A DNA stretch of 64,000 nucleotides from an uncultured Saprospiraceae bacterium (GTDB taxonomy: Bacteria; Bacteroidota; Bacteroidia; Chitinophagales; Saprospiraceae). Each line of letters begins with the position of its first letter. Positions within the stretch are counted from its first letter, which is position 1. The notes beneath the pieces are model-generated. The model saw only the letters and a list, made by a program, of their open reading frames with translations. It did not search any database and was not told the origin of the DNA. The DNA lies in assembly GCA_938015595.1 (NCBI GenBank), contig CALLPI010000017.1, positions 1 through 64,000 of the forward strand. Reading direction: 5' to 3'. Shown piece by piece: positions 36,688-46,500 of this stretch. The translations under genes and the position numbers were made by a program.

Positions 36688-37200
36688 TCAGCGCTTTTCG
36701 TATTCGGCAATGAAGGCTGCTACAATCTGGTCCACTATGGTGCGCAGTTGTTTGCGCTCCTCGCGGGCAATGGATTTGAGTTTGTTGACCTTGGCTTCGT
36801 CCAAAAACAGGACGAGACGACGGACAGCCTGCCCTGCTGGCCCAGCGCTAACAGACTCACCCTCCCGGGGCAGCGTATTGCGGATGAGGGCATCCAGCCC
36901 GCGCGGTGCTGTGCGGCCGGGGGTATTGGCCTCGTCGCTGGAGACAGTGTCAGTGCGCTGTTGAGTTTGCTCTGCGAATGATTCCTCAAAGGCCTCTTCC
37001 AGGAAAGAAGCCAGATCGGAGGTAAAACTCTTGCTAGCATGCTTGGATGGGGCATCCACTAGGGTAGCTTTGGATTTGTGCAGTTTCTTAGGGGGGCTGG
37101 GATCGGGCAGCTCGAACAACAGCATGGCGCCGGCGGCAGTACTGTCGTTGCCGGATTCAAAAAGGCCTTCCCAGCCATCGGTGAATTTCTTTTTGCTCAT
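36688..37200 (-). CDS. Small ParA-associated protein with ribbon-helix-helix-like C-terminus
   Basis: 170 residues. The first 120 are charged and low in structure (KKKFTDGWEGLFESGN, and a central acidic stretch SFLEEAFEESFAEQ). The last 45, from RRLVLFLDEAKVNKLKSIA to the end, read as one strand plus two helices, as in ribbon-helix-helix DNA-binding domains. Its ATG overlaps the parA stop (ATGA), indicating translational coupling. By position it is the candidate partner of ParA, playing the role a ParB/ParG/Omega-like adaptor plays in partition cassettes (inference). No database family is recognised. Confidence 0.6.
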   Translation of the reverse strand: MSKKKFTDGWEGLFESGNDSTAAGAMLLFELPDPSPPKKLHKSKATLVDAPSKHASKSFTSDLASFLEEAFEESFAEQTQQRTDTVSSDEANTPGRTAPRGLDALIRNTLPREGESVSAGPAGQAVRRLVLFLDEAKVNKLKSIAREERKQLRTIVDQIVAAFIAEYEKR

Positions 37201-37985
37201 ACACGCTGCTGGCGAAGTGAGGAAGGTTGGGCGGCGGCTTCCATACGCTCCAGGATTTCTTTGCAGAGGTTGAGATAGTCTTCTGCACCAATGCTGCTGG
37301 GGCTGTAGCTGAAGATATCTTGCCGTTGAGAAGGTGCTTCAGCCAGGGCCACATTGTCGCGAATCATAGTTTGAAACACTTTGTCGCCGAAGTATTTTTT
37401 AATCATCTCCACCACATCGCGGTTGAGTACTTTGCGGCTGTCGTACATGGTAGCAATGACGCCACCGATTTCCAGTTGTTTGTTGAGGCGGAAGCGCACC
37501 TTGTCTATGACCTGCTTGATTTTGGCCAGCCCCTGTAGCGCCAGAAACTCAGTCTGCATAGGAATGTAAACAAAATCGCTGGCAGTTAAGGCATTGAGCG
37601 TGAGTAAGCCCAGTGAAGGCGGGCAGTCCATGACGATGAAATCGTACATATCGCGCAAGGGGTCGAGGAGCTCGGCCAGGATATATTCGCGGCCAGCCTC
37701 GTTGATTAGCTCCGATTCCACGCCCGACAACTCAATACGGGAAGTGATAATGTCCAGGTTGTCCTTTACAGTGAAAGGCATAAACTCGGCCTCGCCGCGA
37801 AAAGCCTCATATACAGTGACAGGCTGCCGAGGTACGCCCAGGGAAATGGTAAGGCTGGCCTGCGGGTCAAGATCTACCAGCAGGACGCGCTTGCCCAGAC
37901 GAGCCAGCCCGGCGGCAATATTGATGGCACTGGTGGTCTTGCCTACGCCGCCTTTATGGTTTAGCAGCGAAAAGATTCTTGCCAT
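37197..37985 (-). CDS. ParA family ATPase
   Basis: 262 residues. The deviant Walker A motif KGGVGKTT is at 11-18, preceded by NH. DLDPQASLT is near 38-46 and the Walker B-like DFIVMDCPPSLG near 115-125. MQTEFLALQGL and a C-terminal YD-type region complete a chromosomal/plasmid ParA (Soj-like) without a DNA-binding N-terminal extension. Such ATPases position DNA or protein complexes by nucleoid-bound gradients. The partner downstream is not a ParB but a small RHH-like protein, so this is not the canonical parAB locus. No parS-like palindrome is seen nearby. Confidence 0.85.
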   Translation of the reverse strand: MARIFSLLNHKGGVGKTTSAINIAAGLARLGKRVLLVDLDPQASLTISLGVPRQPVTVYEAFRGEAEFMPFTVKDNLDIITSRIELSGVESELINEAGREYILAELLDPLRDMYDFIVMDCPPSLGLLTLNALTASDFVYIPMQTEFLALQGLAKIKQVIDKVRFRLNKQLEIGGVIATMYDSRKVLNRDVVEMIKKYFGDKVFQTMIRDNVALAEAPSQRQDIFSYSPSSIGAEDYLNLCKEILERMEAAAQPSSLRQQRV

Positions 37986-38044
37986 AAGACGCTTGGTTCT
38001 TGCTTTTGCAATGAACGGGTAAAGTAAACGCTTTTGAGGGAAAT

Positions 38045-38221
38045 ATGGCTAAAAAGGTAGAAAAATATTCTCGAAACGCTGATTTTAAGGTAGGGAGTGA
38101 ATCCAGTAACTGCCACGAGAGTTTCGGTAAAGCACGCACAATTGCCGCCGAGGCCTTTGAAGATGCCAATTTTTTACTTTCTCGCGTTGCTCGTGGAGGA
38201 GGGGAGAAGGTTGCAGCATAA
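38045..38221 (+). CDS. Possible 58-residue protein divergent from parA
   Basis: An ATG at 38045 opens a 58-codon frame ending TAA at 38221. It begins MAKKVEKYSRNADFKVG and ends LLSRVARGGGEKVAA; the central part KARTIAAEAFEDANFLL would form a helix. The composition (Lys, Glu, Ala-rich, balanced) is protein-like and the frame fills most of the 313-bp gap 37986-38298 between parA and the PBP gene. No homologue is recognised. The parA promoter must share the first 60 bp. Confidence 0.4.
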   Translation: MAKKVEKYSRNADFKVGSESSNCHESFGKARTIAAEAFEDANFLLSRVARGGGEKVAA

Positions 38222-38298
38222 TGGCATGCTTGTTTCTGAAAAAATTCGATAAAAGTTTTTTATATCCCCAGCGGGCTTCGATTCATGCAAGAATGCCA

Positions 38299-40716
38299 CT
38301 ACCGACCATTTCCTGGCAATTCGATGATTTCATCTTCCAGGAAGGGGTTTTCTTGGTCTGTAGAATCTGGGAGCGTTTCATATGGCGGGGGAATGCGGAA
38401 GGCACAGGCTAGCTTACGGCTCCATTCGGGCTTCAGTTCTGGGAATGTGCCGCCCTGCCAGGCTTCAAACTCAGGCGATTTCTTGAGGCGCTGCATGAAG
38501 TAAGCCCATACAGGCAGGGCGGAGGCAGCGCCTTGACCATTTTCAAAATTGCGGAAGCGTACCAGGGGCGAGTCGCCGCCTACCCACACGCCAGCAATGA
38601 TTCGTGGTGTGTAGCCAATAAACCAGCCGTCGGCATGGTTTTGCGAAGTACCGGTTTTGCCAGCCAGGGGAATATCATGGTGTCCATAGCGCCAGCGTAT
38701 GCGGCTAGCCGTGCCATAGATGGCTACCGACTGCAGCATCTTGGTCATGAGAGCGGCATGTTCTTCGCTGATAGCTTGGCGGGGCTTCGTGGCGGTGAAG
38801 TCGGCCAGCACCTGGCCTTTATAGTTCTCGATGCGGGTGATGAACACCGGTGGCACATGACGGCCTTCGGAGGCAAACACAAAGAAAGGCTGAATCATTT
38901 CCAGCAGCGATACCTCTGCTGAGCCAAGCGCAATGGAGGGTTCGGCCGGGATATTGCCACTGATGCCCAGGTTTCGAGCCATCTGAATGACCTTTTGCAC
39001 GCCCAGACGCATGATGAGGTGTACCGATACAGTATTGACAGAGTTGGTCAGGGCGCCCTCCATGGAGTAAGAGCCGCCATAGATGCCGTCAGAGTTCTGG
39101 GGTATCCAGTCGTCCATATCAGTTCCGTCGGGGCGGAAGTGAGGTTCAGGGTCGTCGCGTCGCCAGTCTTTGATAGCCCAGTCGCCTTCGGCATATTCGT
39201 GATACACACGTAGTTGGTTGGGCAGTTGTTCACAAGGCGGGATGCTATCGGCTATGGCAGCCATATACACTATAGGTTTGAATACTGAGCCGGCCTGACG
39301 TCGAGCGCGCACGTGGTCGTACTGGAAAAACTCGTAGTCAATGCCGCCTACCCAGGCTCTGATGAAGCCAGTGTAGGGCTCTATGGCCAGGAAGCCCACC
39401 TGGAGTATGCCTAGGTGATAGCGCACAGAGTCAAGGGGGCTCATTTCTACCTGTTTGGGGCCGTCCCAGGTAAAGATGGTCATCATGACCTTTTGCTGGA
39501 AGATGGCGTCAATTTCGGCATCAGTGAGGCCTTGACGTTTGAGTTGCTTGTATCGTAGGGAGTTGCGTACACCCAAGCGAATAGTCTGCGTGTCGTGCCA
39601 AGGGGCAGTCATGCCGCGCCAATGTTCGTCAAATGTTTTCTGCATGCCAGCCAAGTGCTCGCGTACGGCTTCCTCGGCTATCCGTTGCATGCCAGTGTGT
39701 AAAGTAGTATATATTTTGAGGCCGTCAGTATCCAAGTCATAGGGTTCACCATTAGGCTTGCGTTTATCTTTGAGGATGCGCTCCACCTCTTGGCGCACAA
39801 ACTCGCGAAAATACGGAGCGATGCCCTCATTGCGCATGATGGGGTTGTAGTGGAGTTCGAGGGGGCGCTGTTGCAGCGAGTCGGCTACCTGTTGGCTGAG
39901 GTAGCCATATTTGTGCATCAGCGCGAGCACTAAGTTGCGCCGCTCCAATGCCTTATCGGCAAATTTGACTGGATTGTAATTCGAGGTTGCTTTGAGCGTG
40001 CCGATGAGCATAGCACTCTCCTCTGGCAGCAAGGCGCCAGCCGGCTTACTGAAAAAGCGGCGGGCGGCTACGTCAATGCCATAAACATTCTCCGGGAAGG
40101 GTACGGTGTTAAGATACAGGGCCAAGATATCTTCTTTGGTATAGATACGCTCCAGGCGTCGGGCAATGACGATCTCTCGCAACTTATTGATGAACAATGA
40201 AAAAAAGCGATACTCTTGCCGAGGTAGCAGGTTTTTGGCTAATTGCTGGCTTATGGTACTGCCGCCGCCACCGGAACGATCGCCTTGCAGGATGGTGCGA
40301 TACAGCACCCGTCCCCAAGCCACAAAATCAATGCCGTGATGCTGGTAAAAACGGGTATCTTCTGTGGCAATCAGCGCTTGGCTTAGATGAGCAGGCAGGT
40401 CTTCGTAGCGCACTACTGTGCGGTACTGCTTGAAATAGCGCCCCAGCAGCGCGCTATCGGCGGCGTATATGTCGGAGGCTACCTGGGTCTCTATAGATGC
40501 CAGCTCTCTGGCCGTAGGCACTGTGAGCGATATGGCAAAAAACAACAAAAAAATAAAGGTAAAAACCGAGGCAGTGAGGATGCTCATCGTCCTGACCCAA
40601 CGGCTCAGGCGAGGCCAATGCACTCTGAAACGCTGCCAGCGGCTTGAAAATGGTCTTATCAGATTAGCTGTAAAGTCGGATATTTTTCTAATAGTATTTG
40701 GCAAGGGGAAACGCAT
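38299..40716 (-). CDS. Class A penicillin-binding protein 1A (transglycosylase/transpeptidase)
   Basis: 805 residues from the ATG at 40716 (MRFPLPNTIRKIS); upstream codons in this frame are not protein-like. A transmembrane anchor lies near 45-65 (LTASVFTFIFLLFFAISL). The GT51 glycosyltransferase domain has the catalytic Glu in IATEDTRFYQHHGID and GGGGSTISQQLAKN. The transpeptidase domain has SxxK in RRQAGSVFKP, SxN in TNSVNTVS, and KTG in LAGKTGTSQNHADGW. It polymerises and cross-links peptidoglycan at the outer face of the inner membrane. The gene is divergent from manC; a TACCTTTA box at about 40749-40756 (minus strand) lies 33 nt before the start. Confidence 0.92.
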   Translation of the reverse strand: MRFPLPNTIRKISDFTANLIRPFSSRWQRFRVHWPRLSRWVRTMSILTASVFTFIFLLFFAISLTVPTARELASIETQVASDIYAADSALLGRYFKQYRTVVRYEDLPAHLSQALIATEDTRFYQHHGIDFVAWGRVLYRTILQGDRSGGGGSTISQQLAKNLLPRQEYRFFSLFINKLREIVIARRLERIYTKEDILALYLNTVPFPENVYGIDVAARRFFSKPAGALLPEESAMLIGTLKATSNYNPVKFADKALERRNLVLALMHKYGYLSQQVADSLQQRPLELHYNPIMRNEGIAPYFREFVRQEVERILKDKRKPNGEPYDLDTDGLKIYTTLHTGMQRIAEEAVREHLAGMQKTFDEHWRGMTAPWHDTQTIRLGVRNSLRYKQLKRQGLTDAEIDAIFQQKVMMTIFTWDGPKQVEMSPLDSVRYHLGILQVGFLAIEPYTGFIRAWVGGIDYEFFQYDHVRARRQAGSVFKPIVYMAAIADSIPPCEQLPNQLRVYHEYAEGDWAIKDWRRDDPEPHFRPDGTDMDDWIPQNSDGIYGGSYSMEGALTNSVNTVSVHLIMRLGVQKVIQMARNLGISGNIPAEPSIALGSAEVSLLEMIQPFFVFASEGRHVPPVFITRIENYKGQVLADFTATKPRQAISEEHAALMTKMLQSVAIYGTASRIRWRYGHHDIPLAGKTGTSQNHADGWFIGYTPRIIAGVWVGGDSPLVRFRNFENGQGAASALPVWAYFMQRLKKSPEFEAWQGGTFPELKPEWSRKLACAFRIPPPYETLPDSTDQENPFLEDEIIELPGNGR

Positions 40717-40790
40717 GTGATTCGAATAGTTAAAAAACACACAGTAAAGGTAGCAGTTTTTTGTTCGTAATATACGAGTGAATATTTGCG

Positions 40791-40798
40791 TACCTTTG
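40791..40798 (+). promoter_or_regulatory. -7 box TACCTTTG of manC
   Basis: A perfect TAnnTTTG match 38 nt upstream of the ATG at 40837. It lies inside the longer open frame and therefore supports the later start codon. Confidence 0.55.
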
Positions 40799-40836
40799 CC
40801 CTGCGGCCGACAAGCAACCGGCAGCCCCATTACTTT

Positions 40837-41919
40837 ATGAATGCAAATACCTATGTGGCCATCATGGCCGGCGGTGTGGGTAGTCGCTTCTGGCCAGCCA
40901 GCAGGGAGGCTCGCCCCAAGCAATTCCTCGATATACTAGGTGCTGGCAAGTCATTGCTACGTCATACTTTCGAGCGCTTCCTAGCACTTTGCCCGGTAGA
41001 GTGCATCTACGTAGTGACCCATGCCAACTACTGCCAGCAAGTGCTGGAACACCTACCCGAACTCCACCCCTGCCAGGTCATCGGCGAGCCAGTACGTCGC
41101 AATACCGCGCCTTGCGTGGCCTATACGGCCTTTAAACTATACAACCTCAACCCTCAGGCCAACCTCGTAATAGTACCTGCCGACCATATCATACAAGACG
41201 AGGTAGAGTTTCTGCGCGTGGTGCGCCACGGCCTGGATTTCAGCGCCCGGCATGATGCGCTGCTCACCATTGGCATACGCCCCACACGCCCCGATACTGG
41301 CTACGGGTACATCCAATTTGAGCAAACCCCTGCCGAGGGCGAGGTACACAAGACGCTCCGCTTTACTGAAAAACCACCACTGGAAAAAGCACAGGAATTT
41401 CTCCTGGCTGGCAACTACCTGTGGAATGCTGGCGTCTTCATTTGGCGAGCCGAGGTCGTGCTCCAAGCATTTGCGCAGTACAGCCAGGGTATTTACAACA
41501 GCCTTCAAGCGGGAAGTGCCTGCTACAACACCCCTGAGGAAGCTGCTTTCGTAGAGGCCACATACCCTGAACTACCCAATATTTCAGTGGACTACGCCCT
41601 TATGGAGCGCGCCTCCAACGTCTATACTCTGCCGGCAAGTTTCGGCTGGTCAGATCTGGGCACCTGGGCCTCGCTGCATGCCGAGTCGCTCAAAGATGAC
41701 CAGGCCAATGCCGTACAGTGCCAGTATAGTATCCTTCAGGAGACACGCAACTGCTTGATTCGCACCCCCCAAGACAAGCTGGTTGTCGTCAGAGGACTGG
41801 ACGACTTTATCGTGGTGGACGAAGGCGATGTGCTGCTCATTTACCCCAAGTCAAAAGAACAAGAAATCAAGAACGTCTCCAAAGTACTGGCGAATAGTGG
41901 CCAGGAGCGCTTTATTTGA
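40837..41919 (+). CDS. manC: Mannose-1-phosphate guanylyltransferase
   Basis: 360 residues. The nucleotidyltransferase signature AGGVGSRFWPASR (11-23) with PKQF (27-30) is intact. GEPVRRNTAPC, VPADHII, FTEKP and the C-terminal SDLGTWASL block match the mannose-1-P guanylyltransferase family. It makes GDP-mannose for glycans and lipoglycans. It is the short form without the fused phosphomannose isomerase domain. The 233 bp behind it (41920-42152) show no terminator. Confidence 0.92.
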   Translation: MNANTYVAIMAGGVGSRFWPASREARPKQFLDILGAGKSLLRHTFERFLALCPVECIYVVTHANYCQQVLEHLPELHPCQVIGEPVRRNTAPCVAYTAFKLYNLNPQANLVIVPADHIIQDEVEFLRVVRHGLDFSARHDALLTIGIRPTRPDTGYGYIQFEQTPAEGEVHKTLRFTEKPPLEKAQEFLLAGNYLWNAGVFIWRAEVVLQAFAQYSQGIYNSLQAGSACYNTPEEAAFVEATYPELPNISVDYALMERASNVYTLPASFGWSDLGTWASLHAESLKDDQANAVQCQYSILQETRNCLIRTPQDKLVVVRGLDDFIVVDEGDVLLIYPKSKEQEIKNVSKVLANSGQERFI

Positions 41920-42152
41920 AAGCAAGAGATCAGCCCACCCCAGGCTGCAGCGGCTCCCAGGGCTACATGAGCATGCCGAAAATCCTCGAAAACTTTAAAC
42001 TTACACGAGGATATACATGGGGGAGTGAGAATTTGATTCCAGGAGCATTCGAGCTGGACAAAGCAAACAAATGCCTTACAGGAAATTGATTGACCTGGCT
42101 TCGCACAACTTGAACCCTGTCAGTATCTTCGCCCCCAAATTTTGTGCCCGCC

Positions 42153-43232
42153 ATGAAAATACGCCAAGTTCATCTCCGCAAGGAAAACCTGCTGCTCAAG
42201 CGCCCTTACACTATTGCTTACAAAACCATTGACCACGTAGAAAACCTCTTCGTGCTCCTGGAGTTGGACAACGGCATACTAGGCATTGGCTCAGGCTCGC
42301 CGGCAGAGTTTGTCACCGGCGAAAACATCCATGCCTCCGAGCAAGCGCTGCGCCACTCGCTGGAGAGCTTGCTCATCGGCCAGGATATCCGATACTTTCG
42401 CTACCTCATCCGCCAGGCTGCCGATGCGCTGCCGGGCCGCCCAGCCGCCCTGGCTGCTGTGGATATTGCCCTGCACGATGCGTTCACCCAATACCTTGGC
42501 CTGCCCCTGGCCGACTATCTGGGCAAGGTACACAAGGGGTTCCCCACCTCCATTACCATCGGTATACAACCGCTGGAGCAAACCCTGGAAGATGCCCGGG
42601 CTTTCCTGGCAGACGGCTTTCACGTCATCAAGCTCAAAACTGGCCAGCAGGTAGAGCAAGACATTGAAACCTTCCGCCGGCTGCGCGAAGCCGTGGGGCC
42701 GCACATCGCCATCCGAGTGGATGCCAACCAGGGCTACACCCGCGCCGACCTGCTGCGTTTTGCCCAGGCCACCGCCAAGTGGGACGTAGAGTTTTACGAG
42801 CAGCCCTTCAGGCCCAAGCAACTGGATGAAATGCTCCTGCTACCCGAAGACTTGCGCCTGCGCTGCGTCGCCGATGAAGACCTCCTCACCATGGACGATG
42901 CCGTGCAACTAGCCCACCACCCCGCACCTTTTGGTATCTACAACATCAAACTCATGAAATGCGGCGGCGTGGACCACGCCCTCAAAATAGCCGATGTAGC
43001 CGAAATGGCCGGCATCCATCTCATGTGGGGCTGCAATGACGAAAGTATTGTCAGCATCACAGCGGCGCTGCATGCCGCACTGGCTTCGCCACAAACCCGC
43101 TACCTCGACCTCGACGGTAGCTTTGACCTGGCCAGAGACCTCGTGCAAGGGGGCTTCATCCTCCGCAAAGGTTGGCTGTACGCCAGCGACCAGCCTGGTC
43201 TTGGCGTGCACTTGCTGGAAGGCACCCTATGA
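42153..43232 (+). CDS. Dipeptide epimerase (enolase superfamily, L-Ala-D/L-Glu epimerase type)
   Basis: 359 residues from the ATG at 42153; a GTG three codons earlier is possible. The muconate-lactonising-type active site is present: KLK (HVIKLKTG), metal ligands in RVDANQGY, FYEQP and VADED, the second lysine in NIKLMKCGG, and the dipeptide-epimerase segments WGCNDES and LDLDGSFDL. The reaction is epimerisation of the second residue in dipeptides such as L-Ala-D-Glu from murein turnover, though substrate preferences vary in Bacteroidota. Its stop directly abuts the decayed Rpn fragment. Confidence 0.85.
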   Translation: MKIRQVHLRKENLLLKRPYTIAYKTIDHVENLFVLLELDNGILGIGSGSPAEFVTGENIHASEQALRHSLESLLIGQDIRYFRYLIRQAADALPGRPAALAAVDIALHDAFTQYLGLPLADYLGKVHKGFPTSITIGIQPLEQTLEDARAFLADGFHVIKLKTGQQVEQDIETFRRLREAVGPHIAIRVDANQGYTRADLLRFAQATAKWDVEFYEQPFRPKQLDEMLLLPEDLRLRCVADEDLLTMDDAVQLAHHPAPFGIYNIKLMKCGGVDHALKIADVAEMAGIHLMWGCNDESIVSITAALHAALASPQTRYLDLDGSFDLARDLVQGGFILRKGWLYASDQPGLGVHLLEGTL

Positions 43233-43473
43233 CCGTAGCATGTGCGCTTTGGCGCGCTTTGACATGGCCTACAAAGGTAGGCATTGCATTCCAGTACGAT
43301 ATTGGCAAAATGCTCGGCGAGTTTTTCATCTACAAAGCTGGCGTCGGTCAGGCGCAGGCCGTCTAAGTGTAGGGCATCAAGTAGGGCTGGTGATACTACG
43401 GGTGCTTGAATACGGTTTTGAAGAACTTATCGTGCGGGTGGAGAACGCTGTGGGGGGTGCTTGAAGGAGGCAT
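43233..43473 (-). pseudogene. Truncated, frameshifted Rpn-family (PD-(D/E)XK nuclease/transposase) fragment
   Basis: On the minus strand, from the ATG at 43473, the frame reads MPPSSTPHSVLHPHDKFFKTVFKHP, then TAG. HDKFFKTVF is the diagnostic start of the Rpn family (PF04754-like). In the -1 frame the homology resumes: LLDALHLDGLRLTDASFVDE followed by KLAEHFANIVLEC, matching the family's LDL..L.....SFVDE.L.E..AD block. About 15-20 residues normally between these blocks are missing, and the protein is cut off at the epimerase gene. It is a relic. It fills most of the 324-bp gap 43233-43556. Confidence 0.75.
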
Positions 43474-43528
43474 AGTAATGGAGGATGGATTAGAATTGCT
43501 TAAAGACAGAAAAAACGCTCAAAAACCT

Positions 43529-43536
43529 TACTTTTG
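43529..43536 (+). promoter_or_regulatory. -7 box TACTTTTG of the second BNR gene
   Basis: A perfect TAnnTTTG match 20 nt before the ATG at 43557, identical to the box upstream of the paralogue at 18123. Confidence 0.5.
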
Positions 43537-43556
43537 ACGCGTTAAATTCTGGTCAA

Positions 43557-46500
43557 ATGAAGAAATTATCAACAATTATTGGGGTGATTGTCTTTTCCAT
43601 AGGCATTAACTTGCCGTTGGTTGCCCAAAAGAAAAAGCCTGTTTTGCCTGCTACTGGGTCTGCTATTGCGCTGTCAGAACTGGATACCTCCCTATATAAA
43701 GGCCTCAAGTGGCGGTGTATTGGTCCCTTTCGTGGCGGTCGTTCGGTGGCAGTCAGCGGCGTGCCCCACGATGAATACACCTACTATGCCGGCTACACAG
43801 GCGGCGGCTTGTGGAAAACGGAAGATGCCGGTATCACCTGGTACCCCATCGGAGACGAATGGCTTAAAACTGGCTCCGTAGGCGATATTGCCGTGGCTGA
43901 ATCCGACCCTAACGTAGTATATGTCGGTATGGGCGAGCACGCAGTACGCGGCGTGATGACCACCTACGGCGATGGCATATATAAAAGTACTGACGCCGGT
44001 AAAACCTGGAGGCATCTCGGCCTGGAAAAAACCCGCCATATCTCCGACGTAGTGGTGCATCCACACAACCCCGATGAGGTATATGTAGCTGCTCAAGGTG
44101 CACTGCACGGGCCCAGTGAGGAGCGCGGTATTTACAAGAGCACCGACGGAGGTCTCACCTGGAAAAAAGTGCTCTACGTGGACGAAAACACCGGTGCTTC
44201 CAGCCTGAGTATGGACTATCGCAATCCTCGTATACTCTATGCCGCCACATGGCAGCATCGCCGCCTACCCTGGAAAATAGAAAGTGGCGGCCCCGGTTGC
44301 GCTATTTGGAAGAGCGTGGACGCAGGCGAAACCTGGACGAAAATTATCGAAGGGCTGCCCATGCAGATGGGCAAAATCGGCGTATCGGTATCCAGAGCCA
44401 ATCCAGATCGCGTGTACGCCATTGTGGAGGCGGAAAAGTCCAAGGCTGGCCTGTACCGCTCCGACAATGGCGGTAAGTCCTGGCAGCATTTGTCCAACAA
44501 TCAGGATATTACCTCGCGCTCTTGGTACTATATGGAGGTTTTTGCTGACCCCCAGAATGCTGACGTAGTGTATGTGCTCAACGCACCCATGATGCGCTCC
44601 ATTGACGGCGGCAAAACCTTTCAGAACGTGCGTGTAGGTCATGGCGATACCCACGACCTGTGGATCAATCCTCGGAATGCCAAAAATATGATTTTGGGCG
44701 ATGATGGTGGCGCTGAAATTACCTTCAATACTGGCGCTTCCTGGTCGGCACTCAACAACCAGCCCACTGCCCAGTTCTATCGCGTCAATGCCGACCGGCA
44801 GTTCCCCTACAAAGTCTATGGCGGCCAGCAAGACAACTCCTCGGTGGTCATTGCCTCGCGCACCAACGGCGTGGGTATCACTGAAAAAGACTGGAGCAAA
44901 GGCCCCGGCTGTGAATGCGCATGGATTGCCTTCGATCCTGACAAACCTGAACTGCTCTACGGTGGTTGCTACCAGGGCTACATTGATGTGTTAGATACCC
45001 GCACTGGCGAAACCAAAGACATACAGGCTTGGCCGGCCATCAATCTGGCGGTGCCGCCTAAAGACATGAAGTACCGCTTCAACTGGAATGCGCCCATCGT
45101 GGCTTCGCCGCACAACCCCAACGTCGTTTACCACTGCGCCAACGTAGTAATGCGCACTACCGACGGCGGCCTGCGCTGGGAGGCCATCAGCCCCGACCTC
45201 ACCCGCAATGACCCTGCCAAGCAAGGGCCTGGCGGCGGTCCCATCACCAACGAAGGCGCCGGGGGTGAAAACTACAATACCATCTACTACTTTGCCGAAT
45301 CAGTACTCGAACCCGGCGTGCTCTACACTGGTAGCGACTGCGGCCTGGTGCACCTGAGCCGCGACAACGGCAAAACCTGGCAAAACATCACCCCCGACGG
45401 ATTGCCAGAGTGTAGCATCCACTCTATTGAAATATCGCCCCATGACAAGGGCACGGCCTACATCGCCGCCAACCGCTATAAATTCAATGACTTTGCCTCC
45501 TATACCTACAAAACCACCGACTACGGTAAAACCTGGACGCGCATAGCCGACGGCATTCGCAGCGACGACTTTCTTAAGGTGGTGCGCGAAGACCCCAAAA
45601 CTAAAGGCTTACTCTATGGGGGCGCCGAACGGGGCTTCTACATCTCCTTCAACGGAGGGCAGCGCTGGCACTACTTGCCGCTGAACCTGCCCGCCGTGCC
45701 CATCACCGACCTCATTGTGCGCGACAACGACCTGGTGGCTGCTACGGCCGGGCGCTCCTTCTGGATTCTCGACGACCTCTCGCCTTTGCAGCAATCAGTT
45801 GGCAAGCTGGAAGGGCTGCGCCTATTTCAGCCCAAGCCCACGGTGCGTTTCAGCAGTTTTTCCGCACCCTGGCTACCGGATTTTATCCCTGGCATTGGCA
45901 AAAATCCCAGCAGTGGCGTCCTTTTCAGCTACTACCTGCCTGAAAATGCCGATACTAATGAAGTCAAACTTGACATCTTCGACGCCGACGGCACTGTACT
46001 CAGGAGCTACTCCAGCAAGAAAGACGAAACCTCCAAGCCTTACCCTGGCGGGCCGCGCCCCACGCCCGTGTTGCCAGCCAGCAAAGGCATACAGCGCTTT
46101 GCCTGGGACTTCCGCACAGCTGGCCTGCCCGATATCCCCGGCGTGTATGTATATGCCGACTACAACGGCCACCGTGTACCGCCTGGCACCTATCGCGCTC
46201 GCTTGAGCTATAAAGGCCAAGTGTCGGAGGTGATCTTTGAGATTGTACCCGACCCCAGGCTTAGGGTTTCGCCCAATGACTGGCAAGAGCAACAGCTACT
46301 CATTGCTCGAATTGAGCAGCATATCAGCGACATGCACGGCTGTGTGAATGCCTTGCGCAAGTCCAGGAAGCAAATTGAAACCCTGAACGAAGCCTTCAAA
46401 GGAGCCAGCGGCGAAAACGAAAAAGCCCTCTTAGAGGCCGGTAAGCAACTCTTACAAAAAATAGACGCCTGGGAGTCTAATATCGTGGAAACCCGCCAGA

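Noticed and set aside
36710-36710. ATG at 36710 as start of the SWIM protein
   Set aside because: It would overlap the previous gene by 23 bp, and the SWIM-family N-terminus (WTAERIRSLAPD) begins at the later ATG (36680).
37986-38298. A parS-type centromere next to parA
   Set aside because: No TGTTTCACGTGAAACA-like palindrome or set of iterons is visible in this gap.
40717-40923. N-terminal extension of the PBP gene
   Set aside because: The extra 69 codons are not protein-like, overlap the manC start and contain both divergent promoter boxes.
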